In this document: positions 23,984 to 35,601 of the stretch, piece by piece
Numbering within the stretch: the stretch's first letter is position 1
Layout of the letters: each line of letters opens with the position of its first letter
Origin: Adenanthera pavonina
Lineage: Eukaryota; Streptophyta; Magnoliopsida; Fabales; Fabaceae
NCBI GenBank assembly: GCA_026686845.1
Contig: JAIVEN010000024.1
Location: 5,319,501 to 5,383,500 of the forward strand
DNA: 64,000 nt
Direction: 5' to 3'
Made by a program: the position numbers and the translations under genes
Notes under the pieces: model-generated
What the model saw: only the letters and a program-made list of their open reading frames with translations
Database searches by the model: none
What the model was told of the DNA's origin: nothing

Positions 23984-26900
23984 GGTCTCAAAAAGAGTAG
24001 GAAGCTAAAAAAGGGTGAAATAGATCTATGAGTCAGAAATAGAGCAAGAGTTGCTACTCTAGTCATAGGCACTTAAGAATTATTTTTACCTAGTAGGCTT
24101 TTGTTAATTTTGAACAATTGCTATTATGTTTCTGCTTTGAGTTAGAACATTATTTCACTTTCTTATTTAGATGAGGAATGTTTTACTTCAATTATTGGGA
24201 ATAAAAATGTTCTATTTATTTTAATGACATCTTTTATGCGGATAGAGATTTGCATGGTGGTCATTACTATTTGAACATTAAAGCTCCCAATAAGGAACAT
24301 ATCTATAATGTAACTACCAAGAGGATCAAGTCAAATGATTTGAATCCAACCTACCTATGGCACTATCGTCTAAGCCATATAAATGAGAAACACATTTCAA
24401 AGCTCTATCAAGATGGACTTCTCAATTCATTTGATTTTGAATCATTTGACACTTGCGAATCTTGTTTATTAGGAAAGATGACAAAGGCACCTTTTACTGG
24501 ACATAGTGAAAGGGATACTGACTTATTGTGCCTAATACATACATATATATGTGGTCCGTTAAGTACAACTGTCAGAAGTGGTCACTTGTACTTCATTACT
24601 TTTATAGATGACTTTAGTAGATATGGATATATCTATCTAATGAGACATAAATCTGAATCTTTTGAAATGTTCAAAAATTTTCAAAATGAGATACAGAATC
24701 AACTTGGAAAATCTATTAAAGCACTTCGATCTTATTGAGTGGTGAATATTTGAGCCAAGAATTTATTGACCATCTTAGAAATTGTGAAATTGTTTCACAA
24801 TTAACTCCACCAGGAATACCACAATGGAATGGTGTTTCTGAATGAAGGAATCAAACCCTATTAGATATGGTTTGATCTATGATGAGTCAAACAGATTGTC
24901 CACCATCCTTTTAGGGCTATGCATTAGAAACATCTATGTTCACACTAAACCGTTTTCCATCTAAGGTGGTTGAAAAGACCCCATATGAGATATGGACTGG
25001 AAAGAAGCCCAGTTTGTCTTTTTTCAAAATTTGGGGATGCGAGACATATATTAAGTAACAAGCCTTAGATAAGTTAGCACCCAAATCTATAAAATGCCTT
25101 TTTATGGGGTATCCCAAGGAAACTAAGGGATACTACTTCTACAATCCCACTGAGAATAAAATATTTATTGCTCGGAATGGTATCTTTCTAGAAAAAAATT
25201 TTGTCTCTAAAAGAACCAATGGGAGTAAGATAAATCTCGAAGAAGTTCGAGACCCACAAAATCGCATTGAGCCAGAGATAGAAGAATGAGAAGACTCACA
25301 ACAAGTTGATGAGCCTACTCAAGTAACACAAGGCCCAAGAAGGTCTGATAGAACACAACATCAGTCTCAAAGATATGGATTTCTTTTAACTGATGGTCAT
25401 GATATGTTTCTCTTGGATCAAGAAAAGCCAACCACCTATCAAGTGGCCATAATAGGATCTGACTCTGAAAAATGGCTACATGCCATGAAGTCTAAGATGC
25501 AATCCATGTATGACAATCAGGTATGGACCTTGATTGACCCACCTAAAGGTATAAAAACCATTGGATGCAAATGGGTTTTTAAGAAGAAAACCGACATGGA
25601 TGGCCAAGTGCATACCTTCAAAGCACGATTGGTTGCAAAAGGATTCAAGCAAACTTATGGTATAGACTATGATGAAACCTCTTTGCCAATCACCATGATT
25701 AAATCAGTCAGGATCCTTCTTGCCATTGCAATGTACTATGATTATGAGATTTGGCAGATGGACGTCAAAACAGCATTCCTTAATGGAAAGTTGCTTGAGG
25801 ATGTGTACATGACACAACCTGAGGGTTTTGTACGTCCATAAGATTCTGCGAAGATTTGCAAGCTTCAAAGATCCATTTATGGATTGAAGCAAGTATCTCG
25901 TAGTTGGAATCAATGTTTTGATGAAGTAGTCAAACAGTTTGGATTTATTCAAAATGTTGATGAACCTTGTGTTTACAAAAAGGTTAGTGGGAGCACAATT
26001 GTATTTCTAGTGCTTTATGTTGATGACATCGTACTCATTGAGAATGACATTCCTACCTTGCAGAATGTCAAGACTTGGTTAGGGAAGTGTTTCTCAATGA
26101 AGGACTTAGGAGAAGTCACCTATATTCTAAGGATTATGATCTATGGAGATAGATCCAAGAGGCTAATCGGCCTAAGTCAGTGCACTTACATAGACAAGGT
26201 ATTGCATAAATTTAGTATGCAAGACTCAAAGAGGGGTTACATACCCATGTCTCATGGCATCAATCTCAGCAAAGCTCAGTGAAAACGCATGAGCAAGATT
26301 CCATATGTTTCGGCAATTGGATCTATTATGTATGCCATGTTGTGCACTCGGCCGGATGTCTCATATGCCTTGAGCTTGACTAGTAAATATCAGTCAGATC
26401 CAGGTGAGAATCAGTGGACTGCTGTCAAGAATATCCTGAAGTACTTAAGAAGGACTAAGGATGTATTCTTGGTGTATGGAGGATTGGAAGATGAGCTAGT
26501 TGTAAATGGTTACACAGATGCAAGTTTCCAAACTAACAAAGATTATTCTAGATCTCAATCAAGATTCCTATTCTATCTGAATGGTGAAGCAGTTAGTTGG
26601 AAGAGTTCCAAGCAAAGCACTATAAATGATTCTACAATAGAAGCTGAGTACCTAGCAGCATCAAATGCAACTAAAGAAGCTGTTTAGATTATGAAGTTCA
26701 TCACTGAGCTAGGAGTGGTGCCTACCATCTCAAATTCGATAGATCTATTTTGTGACAATAACGGCGCAATAGCACAGGCTAAAGGGCCTAGGTCACATCA
26801 AAGAACTAAACACATACTCAGGCGATATCTTCTCATTAGAGAAATCATTGATAGGGGTGATATAAAGATATGCAAAATACCAACTAATGACAATGTTGCT

Positions 26901-26987
26901 AATCCTCTTACTAAGCCGCTTGCACAAATAAAGCATGAGTGTCATGTTAAATCAATGGGTATTAGATACATCAACGATTGGGCCTAG
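23984..26987 (+). pseudogene. Inner copia pol: integrase, reverse transcriptase, RNase H
   Basis: After a decayed protease (24000-24240) the integrase begins with LWHYRLSHINEKHISKLY and CESCLLGK. The first catalytic Asp position reads TYICGPL (normally Asp before Val/Ile). The region of the second Asp is lost in a frameshift near 24735, and the Glu motif near 24835 is followed by a stop. Reverse transcriptase is better preserved from 25404: IGCKWVFKKKTDMDG, LVAKGFKQTYGIDY, MDVKTAFLNG and LVLYVDDIVLI with YVDD intact. Stops occur at 25839, 26280 and 26685. RNase H follows (GYTDASFQTNKD, STIEAEYLAAS, DNNGAIAQAK, RTKHI), and the frame ends at 26987 just before the polypurine-like GCAAGTAGGAG and the 3' LTR. 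The copia domain order (IN before RT) is clear. Confidence 0.92.
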
Positions 26988-27001
26988 TGCAAGTAGGAGT
27001 T

Positions 27002-28808
27002 GTTGGAGATTGTGCCCTAAGTTAATCATTGTATTATAAACATTTAATTCATTATGAAAAAAGAAGGTATTTTTCCTTTTATTACATTATTATATTATTT
27101 GCATGTTTATCTTTATAATAATATCCTTGAATAAATCATTTTATCCTAAATATCCCTAGTCAATCATATTTGTGGGAATAATAATGAATTAAGGCTAGTA
27201 AGATTTTGATTAATAATTATGTGATAATTATGTATTAAGATACAAATCATAATCATAAGCTCCTGTTAGGGAATAGGCACTGGATCGACCCATCATGAGA
27301 TAGCTACATAGATCAAGTCATAAGCATATCTCATATATAATCATGTCACTAAGCCTTCAGACCTAAGATCACTATAGCTTCCTAAATGGGGAATATTATA
27401 CTTTGGCATAGTCAAAAGTCACCTTTAGTTGGGAGATCATAAATGCTATGATCAGGTATAGTGGAACTCGTGTGGAGGAAGATAAATGGTCAAGATGGAA
27501 TTTGTTCCTCTAATTAATGGAGAGATATATCTGGACCCCTCGATGAGTGGGGCTAAGAAATGTCCGGCCGTACTCGAATGGAAGAGTTTCCATTTATTCT
27601 GTCAGTCTACTCAGAGATCAAGAAAGTGATGGTCGAGTAAAATGAGGATGATATTTCCATGTCTCATACTTGACTTATATATTATGAAACAAAAGGGATG
27701 TGATAGGGTTATATGATAAGTTGTATCGGATCACCGATCTCATATGACTTGGGTAGTCACAATGTCTTGTTAGAAGCCACTTGTGACTTGTGGGTTCAAT
27801 AGTGTCATTAGCCTACTGCCAACATCATATGGACCTAAAGGGTCGCACACTAGAATGGGCCAACTCAAGATAAAATGTCAAGATTCATTGAATCTAAAAT
27901 GTATCTAGATTTAATGAATTTAACATTCAATTTAGAGTGATTGAATCTTATACATATATATATTTGATATATATATATATATTATAAAATTTGAAGTATA
28001 TATTTATGTTTGATATATTATATATTTGTTATATATTATATCATTTCGAAATATGTATATATTTTATTTAAATTAATTTAAATAAATTAGTTTTAAATTT
28101 AATTCTATGTGATAGATTTAAATTTAAATTAATGTCATAATCAAAATTTGATTTAGATTTGATTCTAGATTTAGATTAGATAGTTAGTTTAGATATTATT
28201 CTATTAGATAGATTTAAATCTAAAATAATCTATTTAATTAAGATTTAATTTAATTTAAATAATTGATTTAAATTAATTAAATAATAACTCTTATCTATAT
28301 AATTATATAGATTAGGTTTATTATATATAGAATCAAGAGAGAGTCTCCACTAACCCTAGAGATTGAGTGACTGCATACTCACACAGAGAAAGTGTACAGA
28401 CAAACAGAGGCTATACGAACAAATAGCAAAACTATAAGGATGAACAGCGGTACTATATAGACGAACCGCAAATTGTATGGATGAACAGCGAACTATACGG
28501 ATGAACAGCGAACTGTACGGATGAACAGCTGGACTGTATGGACAAACAGCAAAATTATATGGATGTACAAACATTCCCAAACAGAGGTGCTAGCACACCG
28601 TTCGAGTTGGACTCACCGTTCATATGGAAACCGGTAGAAGGAGCTTATTAAACGCATCAGTTCTTGAGATCCAACGATAGAAAAAGAACGCTAAAGGGAC
28701 ACACCATAGGTAAAATTCTTTTCTACATCTCAATCTAAACAACATTGACTGATCCATGGGAGGGAATTCAGTGGAGTTTTCACTGTGTGTATACCGAAAT
28801 TCCCAACA
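27002..28808 (+). mobile_element. 3' LTR of inner Ty1/copia element
   Basis: It is a 1807-bp copy of 20049-21790, starting TGTTGGAGATTGTGCC and ending ATTCCCAACA. By eye the first 500 bases differ from the 5' LTR at very roughly 8-10 percent of sites, with small indels, including a short tandem repeat of ATAATTATGTG near 27210-27235. The minisatellite at 28390-28570 is in better register than in the 5' LTR. Confidence 0.93.
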
Positions 28809-28813
28809 CTTAT

Positions 28814-29916
28814 TTCTTATGGTTTCGTTAATTTTAAAGGTGATACTTCCTTAGTTCTTTTGCACACTAAGACTTACGTTATAATTATGCTGATCTATGT
28901 TGATGACATACTTGTGACTGGGAATAATGTCTTAGAAGTTCAAAAGTTCATCAAGAAATTATATTCTGAATTTTCTCTTAAAGACTTAGGAGACATCCAT
29001 TATTTCCTTGGTGTTGAGGTCTCTAGGGATGAGTCATGGCTCTTTTTAACTCAAGGAAAATACATTGGTGATATGTTAAAGCGTTTTGAAATGGAACACT
29101 GCTCTTCTTGTCCAACACCTATAGTCTCTAGAAAGGTTTTGTCAAAAGATAATGGTGTTTTTTCTTGAAAATCCCACTATCTATAGAAAGCTCATTAGTG
29201 CTCTTCAATATTTAACTACTACTAGACTTGATCTTTGCTTTGCTATACATTGATTGAGTCAGTTTCTTAGCTGCCCAACAAGTGTTCATTTTCAAGCTAC
29301 TAAGCACATATTAAGATATTTGAAAGGTACACAACATTTTGCTCTTCACATTAAACTAGTGTCAAGTTTATATATTACTTGTTTTTCAGATGTTGATTAG
29401 GCTTCTTACCATAATGATTGTAAGTCCACTGCTGGATATTGTGTGTATTTAGGTGAGACATTGGTTTCCTGGTCTTCTGGCAAACAAAAAGTAATAGCTT
29501 GTTCCTCTACTAAGTCAGAGTATCATGCTTTAGCATATTTGACAACTGAATTGGTTTGGATTCAATCTCTCTTGACTGAATCTGGATTTTCTATTCCTAA
29601 TACACCAATTATCTAGTGTGATAACCTAAGTGCTAGTGCTATAGCATCTAATCCAGTTCAACATTCTAGAACAAAACATATTGAAATTGATGTGCATTTT
29701 GTTTGAGATAAAGTATTGAGTGGTGATGTTGTTGTTCGTTATGTTCCTTCATGTAATCAAATTGCAGACTATCTAATGAAGCCCTTGTCAGGTTCTCAGT
29801 TTACTTTATTATGCAACAAACTCTGCATTTACCCAGTGCCTCGTTTGAGGGGGGATGTAAGAACTATTATTGGCTCAGAAGCCCATAATGAAAGTAGGTC
29901 CATTAAACAGCAGTAG
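28814..29916 (+). pseudogene. Outer copia pol, 3' part: end of reverse transcriptase and RNase H
   Basis: The frame broken at 20048 resumes here (SYGFVNFKGDTSLV). It runs through IMLIYVDDILVTGNN and SLKDLGDIHYFLGVEV, then shifts frame near 29166. RNase H landmarks follow: SAGY-type STAGYCVYLG, SWSSGKQKVIACSSTKSEYHA, CDNLSASAIASNP and HSRTKHIEID. Stops lie at about 29251, 29398, 29614 and 29704. The last open segment (29716-29916) includes VVVRYVPSCNQIADYLMKPL and overlaps the first 60 bases of the 3' LTR. Continuity across the insertion confirms that the inner element landed in the RT domain. Confidence 0.9.
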
Positions 29917-30159
29917 CCCAAGTATATTACTTCTTCATCTAGCTCAGACAACTCAGAGTTATAGTTTTTATTAGTCCCTTTTATTTTTTTGTTGTATTCT
30001 CTTTGGGTATTACTTGTACTGTTTCTAGAATATTTTTTGATTGGACACGTGTTTGGTCCTTTGTAAATCTGGTGTACTAATCACTATATTAAATTCTCCT
30101 CTCACTCTTATTTGTAAATTCAGAGAGTGGAGAATCATGTTTGGAGTAAAATCAAGATT
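29856..30159 (+). mobile_element. 3' LTR of outer Ty1/copia element
   Basis: It follows a purine run (GAGGGGGGA), starts TGTAAGAACTATTATTGG and is 304 bp. It is followed by TTGAC (30160-30164), matching the bases before the 5' LTR. With the inner insert removed, the element would be about 4.87 kb. Confidence 0.88.
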
Positions 30160-30164
30160 TTGAC

Positions 30165-30259
30165 AGTTTGGGAGCCAAAGTTATAGAGAGAAGAGGAGGC
30201 GGCAATAGAGCCGAGTGAGCAAGTCGCCACAAAAGCAACACAAAGAGGCAGTGGCCCAT
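30165..30259 (-). other. Candidate first exon split by the outer copia insertion
   Basis: On the minus strand an ATG at 30259-30257 opens a frame with a hydrophobic start (MGHCLFVLLLWRLAH). It reaches the insertion point and, after one copy of TTGAC, continues for a few bases to a GAG/GTACAA donor-like site at 16514/16513. The region upstream on the minus strand (30290-30420) is pyrimidine-rich and contains AAACCCTA, as plant 5' leaders often do. No downstream exon was recognised, so this remains speculative. Confidence 0.22.
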
Positions 30260-31026
30260 AACATATGGGACAGTGAAAGAGAATGGCAAAGCAAGTTGGT
30301 TAGAGCCTAACTATCTAAGAGAGACAAAGAATATGGGTTTCTTTGAGAAAATGAGAGTACAAAATAGGGTTTCAGGCGTGAGAGTTGAGAATGAGTGGCA
30401 AAGGTGTAGTGGAAAGGAATTTTTTTTAATAAAAAATTTTTGCGCTTAAAAGCCCTGTTAAAACATTTTTAAAAATTTTTATTTATATAAAAATATTTAA
30501 AAATTATTAATCCGAATAAGACTCACTTGGATATATTTGCAAAAGTCACTAAAGTATTTAACATTTAATGTCATTGGGTTAATTTTTTTTCGTTTATTTA
30601 AAGTCATTTAATGTGCAGATTTTCATAATAATTTATGTTAAATTCTTATCAAGTAATAAAAATAAAATGAATATCAAAGAAGCCAAGAGTAAAAAAAAAT
30701 TTTATAGTAGCAAATTAAAAAATTGCTAAATACTCTTTGATATTTTAAATTAATATGCAATATGAAAATTAACAAAAAAATAAATATATATTAGCATAGT
30801 TATCTTAAAAAAAAAGAAGTAAAACACTAGCATGACAATTTATTTTCCCTATTCAAATCAGAAACTAAATTTACCATAGCATTATAAGCTTGAGATCTTC
30901 ATTCAAATCAGGTAGTGAGGCAATTATTAATATTGCACTCATATACGGATATTCGCCTGCAAGCCATAACTTCAATTATTAATACAATAAACAATGTTTT
31001 TGTTTAAAAAAGTAAAATTATCAGTA
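30260..31026. other. Intergenic stretch, AT-rich
   Basis: Beyond the pyrimidine-rich leader-like segment described for the candidate exon, I see only AT-rich sequence without gene or bounded repeat. Confidence 0.4.
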
Positions 31027-31028
31027 TA

Positions 31029-32387
31029 CTCCCTCCGTATTTTTTAACTGTCAATTTTTAGGAAAATATTTATTTTTATTTATTTATTACTTTTTAAATT
31101 CCAAAACAACATTAATTATTACTTTTCTAATTATATGCTTATTTGTTCTTCTAAAAGTCAATAATAATATTAATTACTCTTTTTTACCTATTCATTTATT
31201 GAAAGATATATTAGTAAATTTGATAGAGTAAGGGCTAGACATGGCTTGCAAGAGTTCAAAGAGAAGTATGGAGAGTTTGGAGGGCTTGATCAAGGTGCTG
31301 AACAAAAACATGGAAAGCAAGTTAGGGAGCCCAAAGATCCATTACAATGCTCGATAAGCCCAAAGATTGGAGCAAGATCCAAAACAATGAAGAAAGCTTT
31401 ACATGGATTGATCCAAGAGTTGCTACTTTTGGAGCCCGCCTATTTAGTTCATTTTACAGCCCAAAAAGGAGCTCAAAGGCGTGATAATGTTCTTATCTAT
31501 ACAAGGTCCAGATTCAAATCCAAAAGGAGCCCATTTGGAAGAGCTAACTTGAAGACATCATGTGCTCTACATGTGACCATGAATAGTGACGTTTTTAATA
31601 TAATTTTGTTAGGAATTTTTGTTTATTTAATTTAATTTTCATAAATAAGTCCTATGGTCAAAGATTGTGTCTTGGAGATTAAGTTTTAGTTGTTTTCCTA
31701 TTTTTAAAACTTAGGCTCTAGAATTTTCTATTAGTTAAAGTAAGAAAGGCACCACCTTTTGATTGATTTGAGGAATATTTTGTTTCTTTTTTTATTTAGA
31801 TTGTAGTGCCTTCTTTAGGATTAGATCTAATTATTTTCTTTACTTTTATTGTAATTTTTAATTTTTTATTTTAACCTAAGGTTTTGGTTACCTTATTCCT
31901 TTATATAAAAAGCTACTTATGTACCTTTGATAGAAACAGATTAATAAGAATGAATTTTTAGAACTTATGTTCTTTTCTTGTGAGTTTTTCTCTTGTATTC
32001 CTTGTGTTCTTGAGAAAATTCTTAGACTTATCAAAGGATTGGTTTTCCTTTGTGGCATCCCAAGGCTAGGGTTCTAAGAGGCAGGTTCTCTTAGGATTTT
32101 ACCCCATTGACCAACATATCTTTCTTATTTTCTTATTATTTTCGTGCATTATTTTCTTCTTTATTTTCATATTCACATATTTTCTCTTGTCGTGCTTTCT
32201 TTGCTGTTCGTGTGTCCTTATTTGATTTTAGCACTATCCGTGGTTCATTCCGAGTCATTGGAGGTTCAATCGGACGAGTTCCGCTTGGGTCTTTCATCAA
32301 AATTTAAAAGAAATTATAATATATTAATTATATTTCTTAATCTGCATGCTAAAACCTTAAATGATACTTAAAAGAAAATGGAGGGAG
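31029..32387. mobile_element. Stowaway-like MITE interrupted by a solo LTR
   Basis: The left end CTCCCTCCGTATTTTTTAAC and the reverse-complemented right end CTCCCTCCATTTTCTTTTAA are inverted repeats. TA lies on both sides (31027-31028, 32388-32389), as for Tc1/mariner Stowaway elements. Removing the LTR insert (31221-32299) and one AAATT leaves about 275 bp, the normal size for the family. Confidence 0.82.
31221..32299 (+). mobile_element. Solo LTR nested in Stowaway MITE
   Basis: The 1079-bp segment begins TGATAGAG and ends TTTCATCA (TGAT/ATCA short inverted repeats). It is flanked by AAATT on both sides (31216-31220, 32300-32304). A TATA-like TTATATAAAAAG sits at about 31903-31914, followed by a CT-rich leader-like stretch, as expected at a U3/R boundary. 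It carries an open frame of 129 codons (31246-31635, KALHGLIQELLLLEP) resembling the C-terminal tail of some gypsy polyproteins. That may mean pol overlaps the LTR or that the unit is a small non-autonomous element. I cannot decide the superfamily. Confidence 0.75.
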
Positions 32388-32521
32388 TATTTATTAAGTA
32401 TTAAAATATATCAACTTCAATACATAATCATCAATTAATGTATTTGTTTGTTAACCTTCATACATTACATAGGGATTTCTTGAGTTAAGCACTAAAGTTA
32501 TATTCATAAGAAGATATTATA

Positions 32522-32823
32522 CTCCCTCTCTTTCTCTATATATAGGGCATAGTTTAGAAGTTTTTTATGTATTTAAAATATGTTATTTTACAATATTCAA
32601 AATGTATTAAATTTTTTTTTTCTCATTTTGCCCAAGACATTTATGATAGGGATAGAGGAATTGAGAGATATAATTATGATGAGACATAACTTAATAAAGG
32701 TAATATTAGAAAGTTCTGATGATTTTTTAAAATTTCTAGAATCCTAACTTTAACTAATTTTTTTTGTTAGTGTAAAGTAGTTAAAAGTGACATGTATATA
32801 TATATATATATGAACAAGGAGAG
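32522..32823. mobile_element. Stowaway-like MITE
   Basis: A 302-bp segment with CTCCCTCTCTTTCTCTATAT at the left and CTCTCCTTGTTCATATATAT at the right (reverse-complemented). TA flanks both ends (32520-32521 and 32824-32825). An (AT)n tract sits just inside the right end. No coding sequence. Confidence 0.6.
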
Positions 32824-32825
32824 TA

Positions 32826-33959
32826 TTTTCTACAAAATTAAGATTATAATTATAATTGAAAATATTTTAGCAAGACATTTTTCATTGAAAATATTTTCCT
32901 TGTACAAACAAAAGGCCCCTTAAAATCTACTTATTCTCCAGTTAAATTTTGTTTGATTTCTTTTTCTAACAAAAAATAATACATCAAAAAATGAAAAATA
33001 TAAAATAAATCAACGGAATGCTGTATTGATTATCCTACACAAATAGTGGGTGTTAATTGTAGAAGATAATACGTGATCATCCTTATGATTCTATTTATCA
33101 ATTTACAATTTTTTTTTATACAATCAATTTACAATATTATGAAAACATATATATATATATATATACAATTCAAATCCATTAAAGGTTAATAAAAACAATT
33201 CAAAGTATTAGTAAAATTAGCATTGTGACTTGACAAAAATATATTTTAATTCAAGTATTGGTGAAACACAACTACGATGGCACACATTTTATCAAAGCAT
33301 TGAAAATGAAAATGGATTTGGTGCATACTTATAACTATAAAGGAAAGATACACATTTAGTTCACCCATATCAGATATGGATAGTTCAAATCTTTTTATTT
33401 TTTAATGAGATTTTAATGATATAATTATCTTAAATCATGCAGAATATAAAATAATATTAATTTTATGACTACCAAATTATGAAAAAAAGTAATATTTCAC
33501 TTTAAAAAATATAAAGTATAAAATAGTAAAATATAGACTATTCAAATTTCATTTGGATGGTCCAAATGATACATACACATGGTGAACATTTTAAGATGTG
33601 CACCAAATCTCAGCTATGAAAGCGTTACATGTTGATAGAAAAAATAAACTAAATTACATGTTTAATAATAATAACATATGTCATCAAATTGATGATCAAG
33701 TGCCTGAATAACAATGCAGTTAACCACCATTCATTTATTTTCTTGCTCTCATTTTATGAAAATCCTTTTAAGATACCAAACAGGGCCTTCATGACACTAC
33801 TGTCAACACCATCTTCACAAATCAAGATCAATCCAATCCAATCCTATACAAGGCTTTCACATCCTTCTTTACTAAAAAAAAAACCTATTTTTGGGATGAA
33901 AAGTGGTCCCCTCTCAATTTGCTGCTTATATAGTATGCAAGCAATTTTCCTGGTGCATA
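32826..33959. other. AT-rich intergenic stretch
   Basis: No gene supported. It contains short (AT)n tracts (for example 33147-33165). It may include decayed 5' sequence of the LINE that becomes recognisable near 33970. Confidence 0.4.
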
Positions 33960-34110
33960 TGAAAATATGAAGGTTTGTGATGTTATTAATCTTTTTCGGG
34001 AGAGTGGGGGACACTTATTTTCTTAGAAACTAGCTCCAAGAATATGAAATTAATCATATCCAACTAGTGAATCCTCCCAATGTTAAAAGAGGACCTAGTA
34101 TGATACGGTG

Positions 34111-34680
34111 TAGGACTGTTCAACGAGCCCGGAGGCCCGGTTTGGGCTGGGCCAGATCAAAAAGGATAAAACTTGAAATGGAAGAGGACCGGGCCAGGCC
34201 GGTCTTCGGGCAAGTCACAAGCCCGGATCGGCCCAACCCAATATATATTATTTTTTTTAAATTTTTTCAATTTCCTTTATTTGTTAAAAATATTGCATAA
34301 TTTTATATAATTATTTTTCCTTCATATACCTCATATAATAAATTAATTTTATAATTATAATAGATACATTTTATTATTCCAAATTTTAATTTTATTTCAA
34401 ATTTGAAGTTTATTTCTTAACTTAATATTATATAAAATAAATAATGTATAATTGTTGAGTATTTATAATTTTAATAAATGTTACTTTTTAACCTAATATT
34501 ATTTTTTATAAGAATATATTTTAAATGAAACTAGTTATATTTTGATTAAAAAATAAATTCACTTATTTTTTATTTATTTTTATACCGGCCCAAACCCAAC
34601 TCGGTATTAACCTGGTTTTGGCTTGGGGGTGTTCCAAGTTGAGCGCCAGGCCAAGGTAATGCGACCCATGAACACCCCTA
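34111..34680. mobile_element. GC-rich-ended non-autonomous hAT element
   Basis: The 570-bp element has left end TAGGACTGTTCAACGAGCCC and right end (reverse-complemented) TAGGGGTGTTCATGGGTCGC. It is flanked by 8-bp direct repeats ATACGGTG (34103-34110) and ATATGGTG (34681-34688) that differ at one site. Both ends are rich in GGCCCGG motifs while the core is AT-rich. The pattern is the common plant hAT-type family with TAGGGGTGTTCA ends. No transposase frame. Confidence 0.75.
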
Positions 34681-35601
34681 ATATGGTGGAGAGATCCAAA
34701 GGATGGCAATTTCTCAGTCAAATCTACTTAAAACTTTTCGATTAAAACCAGGCTAGAGGTAGCAACCCTATGAGGAAAAAGCTATGGAAATGATGTGTGG
34801 TTGAAAAAATCAAATACTTTCTTTGGTTACTCACTAGAGACAGGTTATTTATAGGCTATATTTGGTACACATAAAAATAGTTTTATAAAAGGGAAGATAA
34901 GAGAGAAATCCTTGTAAAATATGTTTGGTACATATCATTTAAATTATAATAGATACATTTTATTATTCCAATTGTTAATTTTATTTCAAATTTCAAATTT
35001 ATTTCTTAACTTAATATTATATAAAATAAATAATGTATAATTGTTGAGTATTTATAATTTTGATCAATGTTACTTTTTAACCCAATATTATTTTCTATAA
35101 GAATATATTTTAAATGAAACTAGTTATATTTTTATTAAAAAATTAAATTAACTTATTTTATTTATTTTTATACCGGGTCAAACCAGACCCGGTATTGACC
35201 CTATCTCGGCCTAGTGAGGACCAGGCCATATCAGGTCGAGCTAGATCGCAGGCCAATTTTCTTGGCCCGGGGGGTGTTTCGGGTCGGACACCGGGCCAAG
35301 GTAATGCCCGGCCCATCCCGACCCGTGACCACCCCTAATACAGTGGAGAGATGCAAAGGATGGTTGTTTCTCAGTCAAATCTACTTACAACTTTTTGATT
35401 AAGAACCAGGCTAGAGGTAGCAACCCTATAAGGAAAAAGCTATGTAAATGATGTGTGGTTGAAAAAATCAAATACTTTCTTTGGTTACTCACTAGAGATG
35501 GGTTATTTATAGGCTAAGTTTGGTACACATGAAAATAGTTTTATGAAAGGGAAAATTAGAGAGAAATCCTTGTGAAATATATTTGGTACACATTATTTAA
35601 A
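34354..35601. repeat. Tandem duplication across hAT, LINE and MITE parts
   Basis: Copy 1 (34354-34945) runs from inside the hAT element through its right end, the LINE segment, and the left part of the MITE. Copy 2 (34946-35601) repeats the same order. The offset is 589 bp near the start and 657 bp near the LINE segment, because copy 2 has about 68 bp more in the GC-rich hAT end. The junction reads ATTTAAATT followed by ATAATAGATAC, with AATT as microhomology. Copy 2 has no left hAT end. Confidence 0.85.

Noticed and set aside
28356..28580. Minus-strand frame with VHPYS-type repeats
   Set aside because: It is the LTR minisatellite read in a frame that matches its 21-bp period. No start context or homology.
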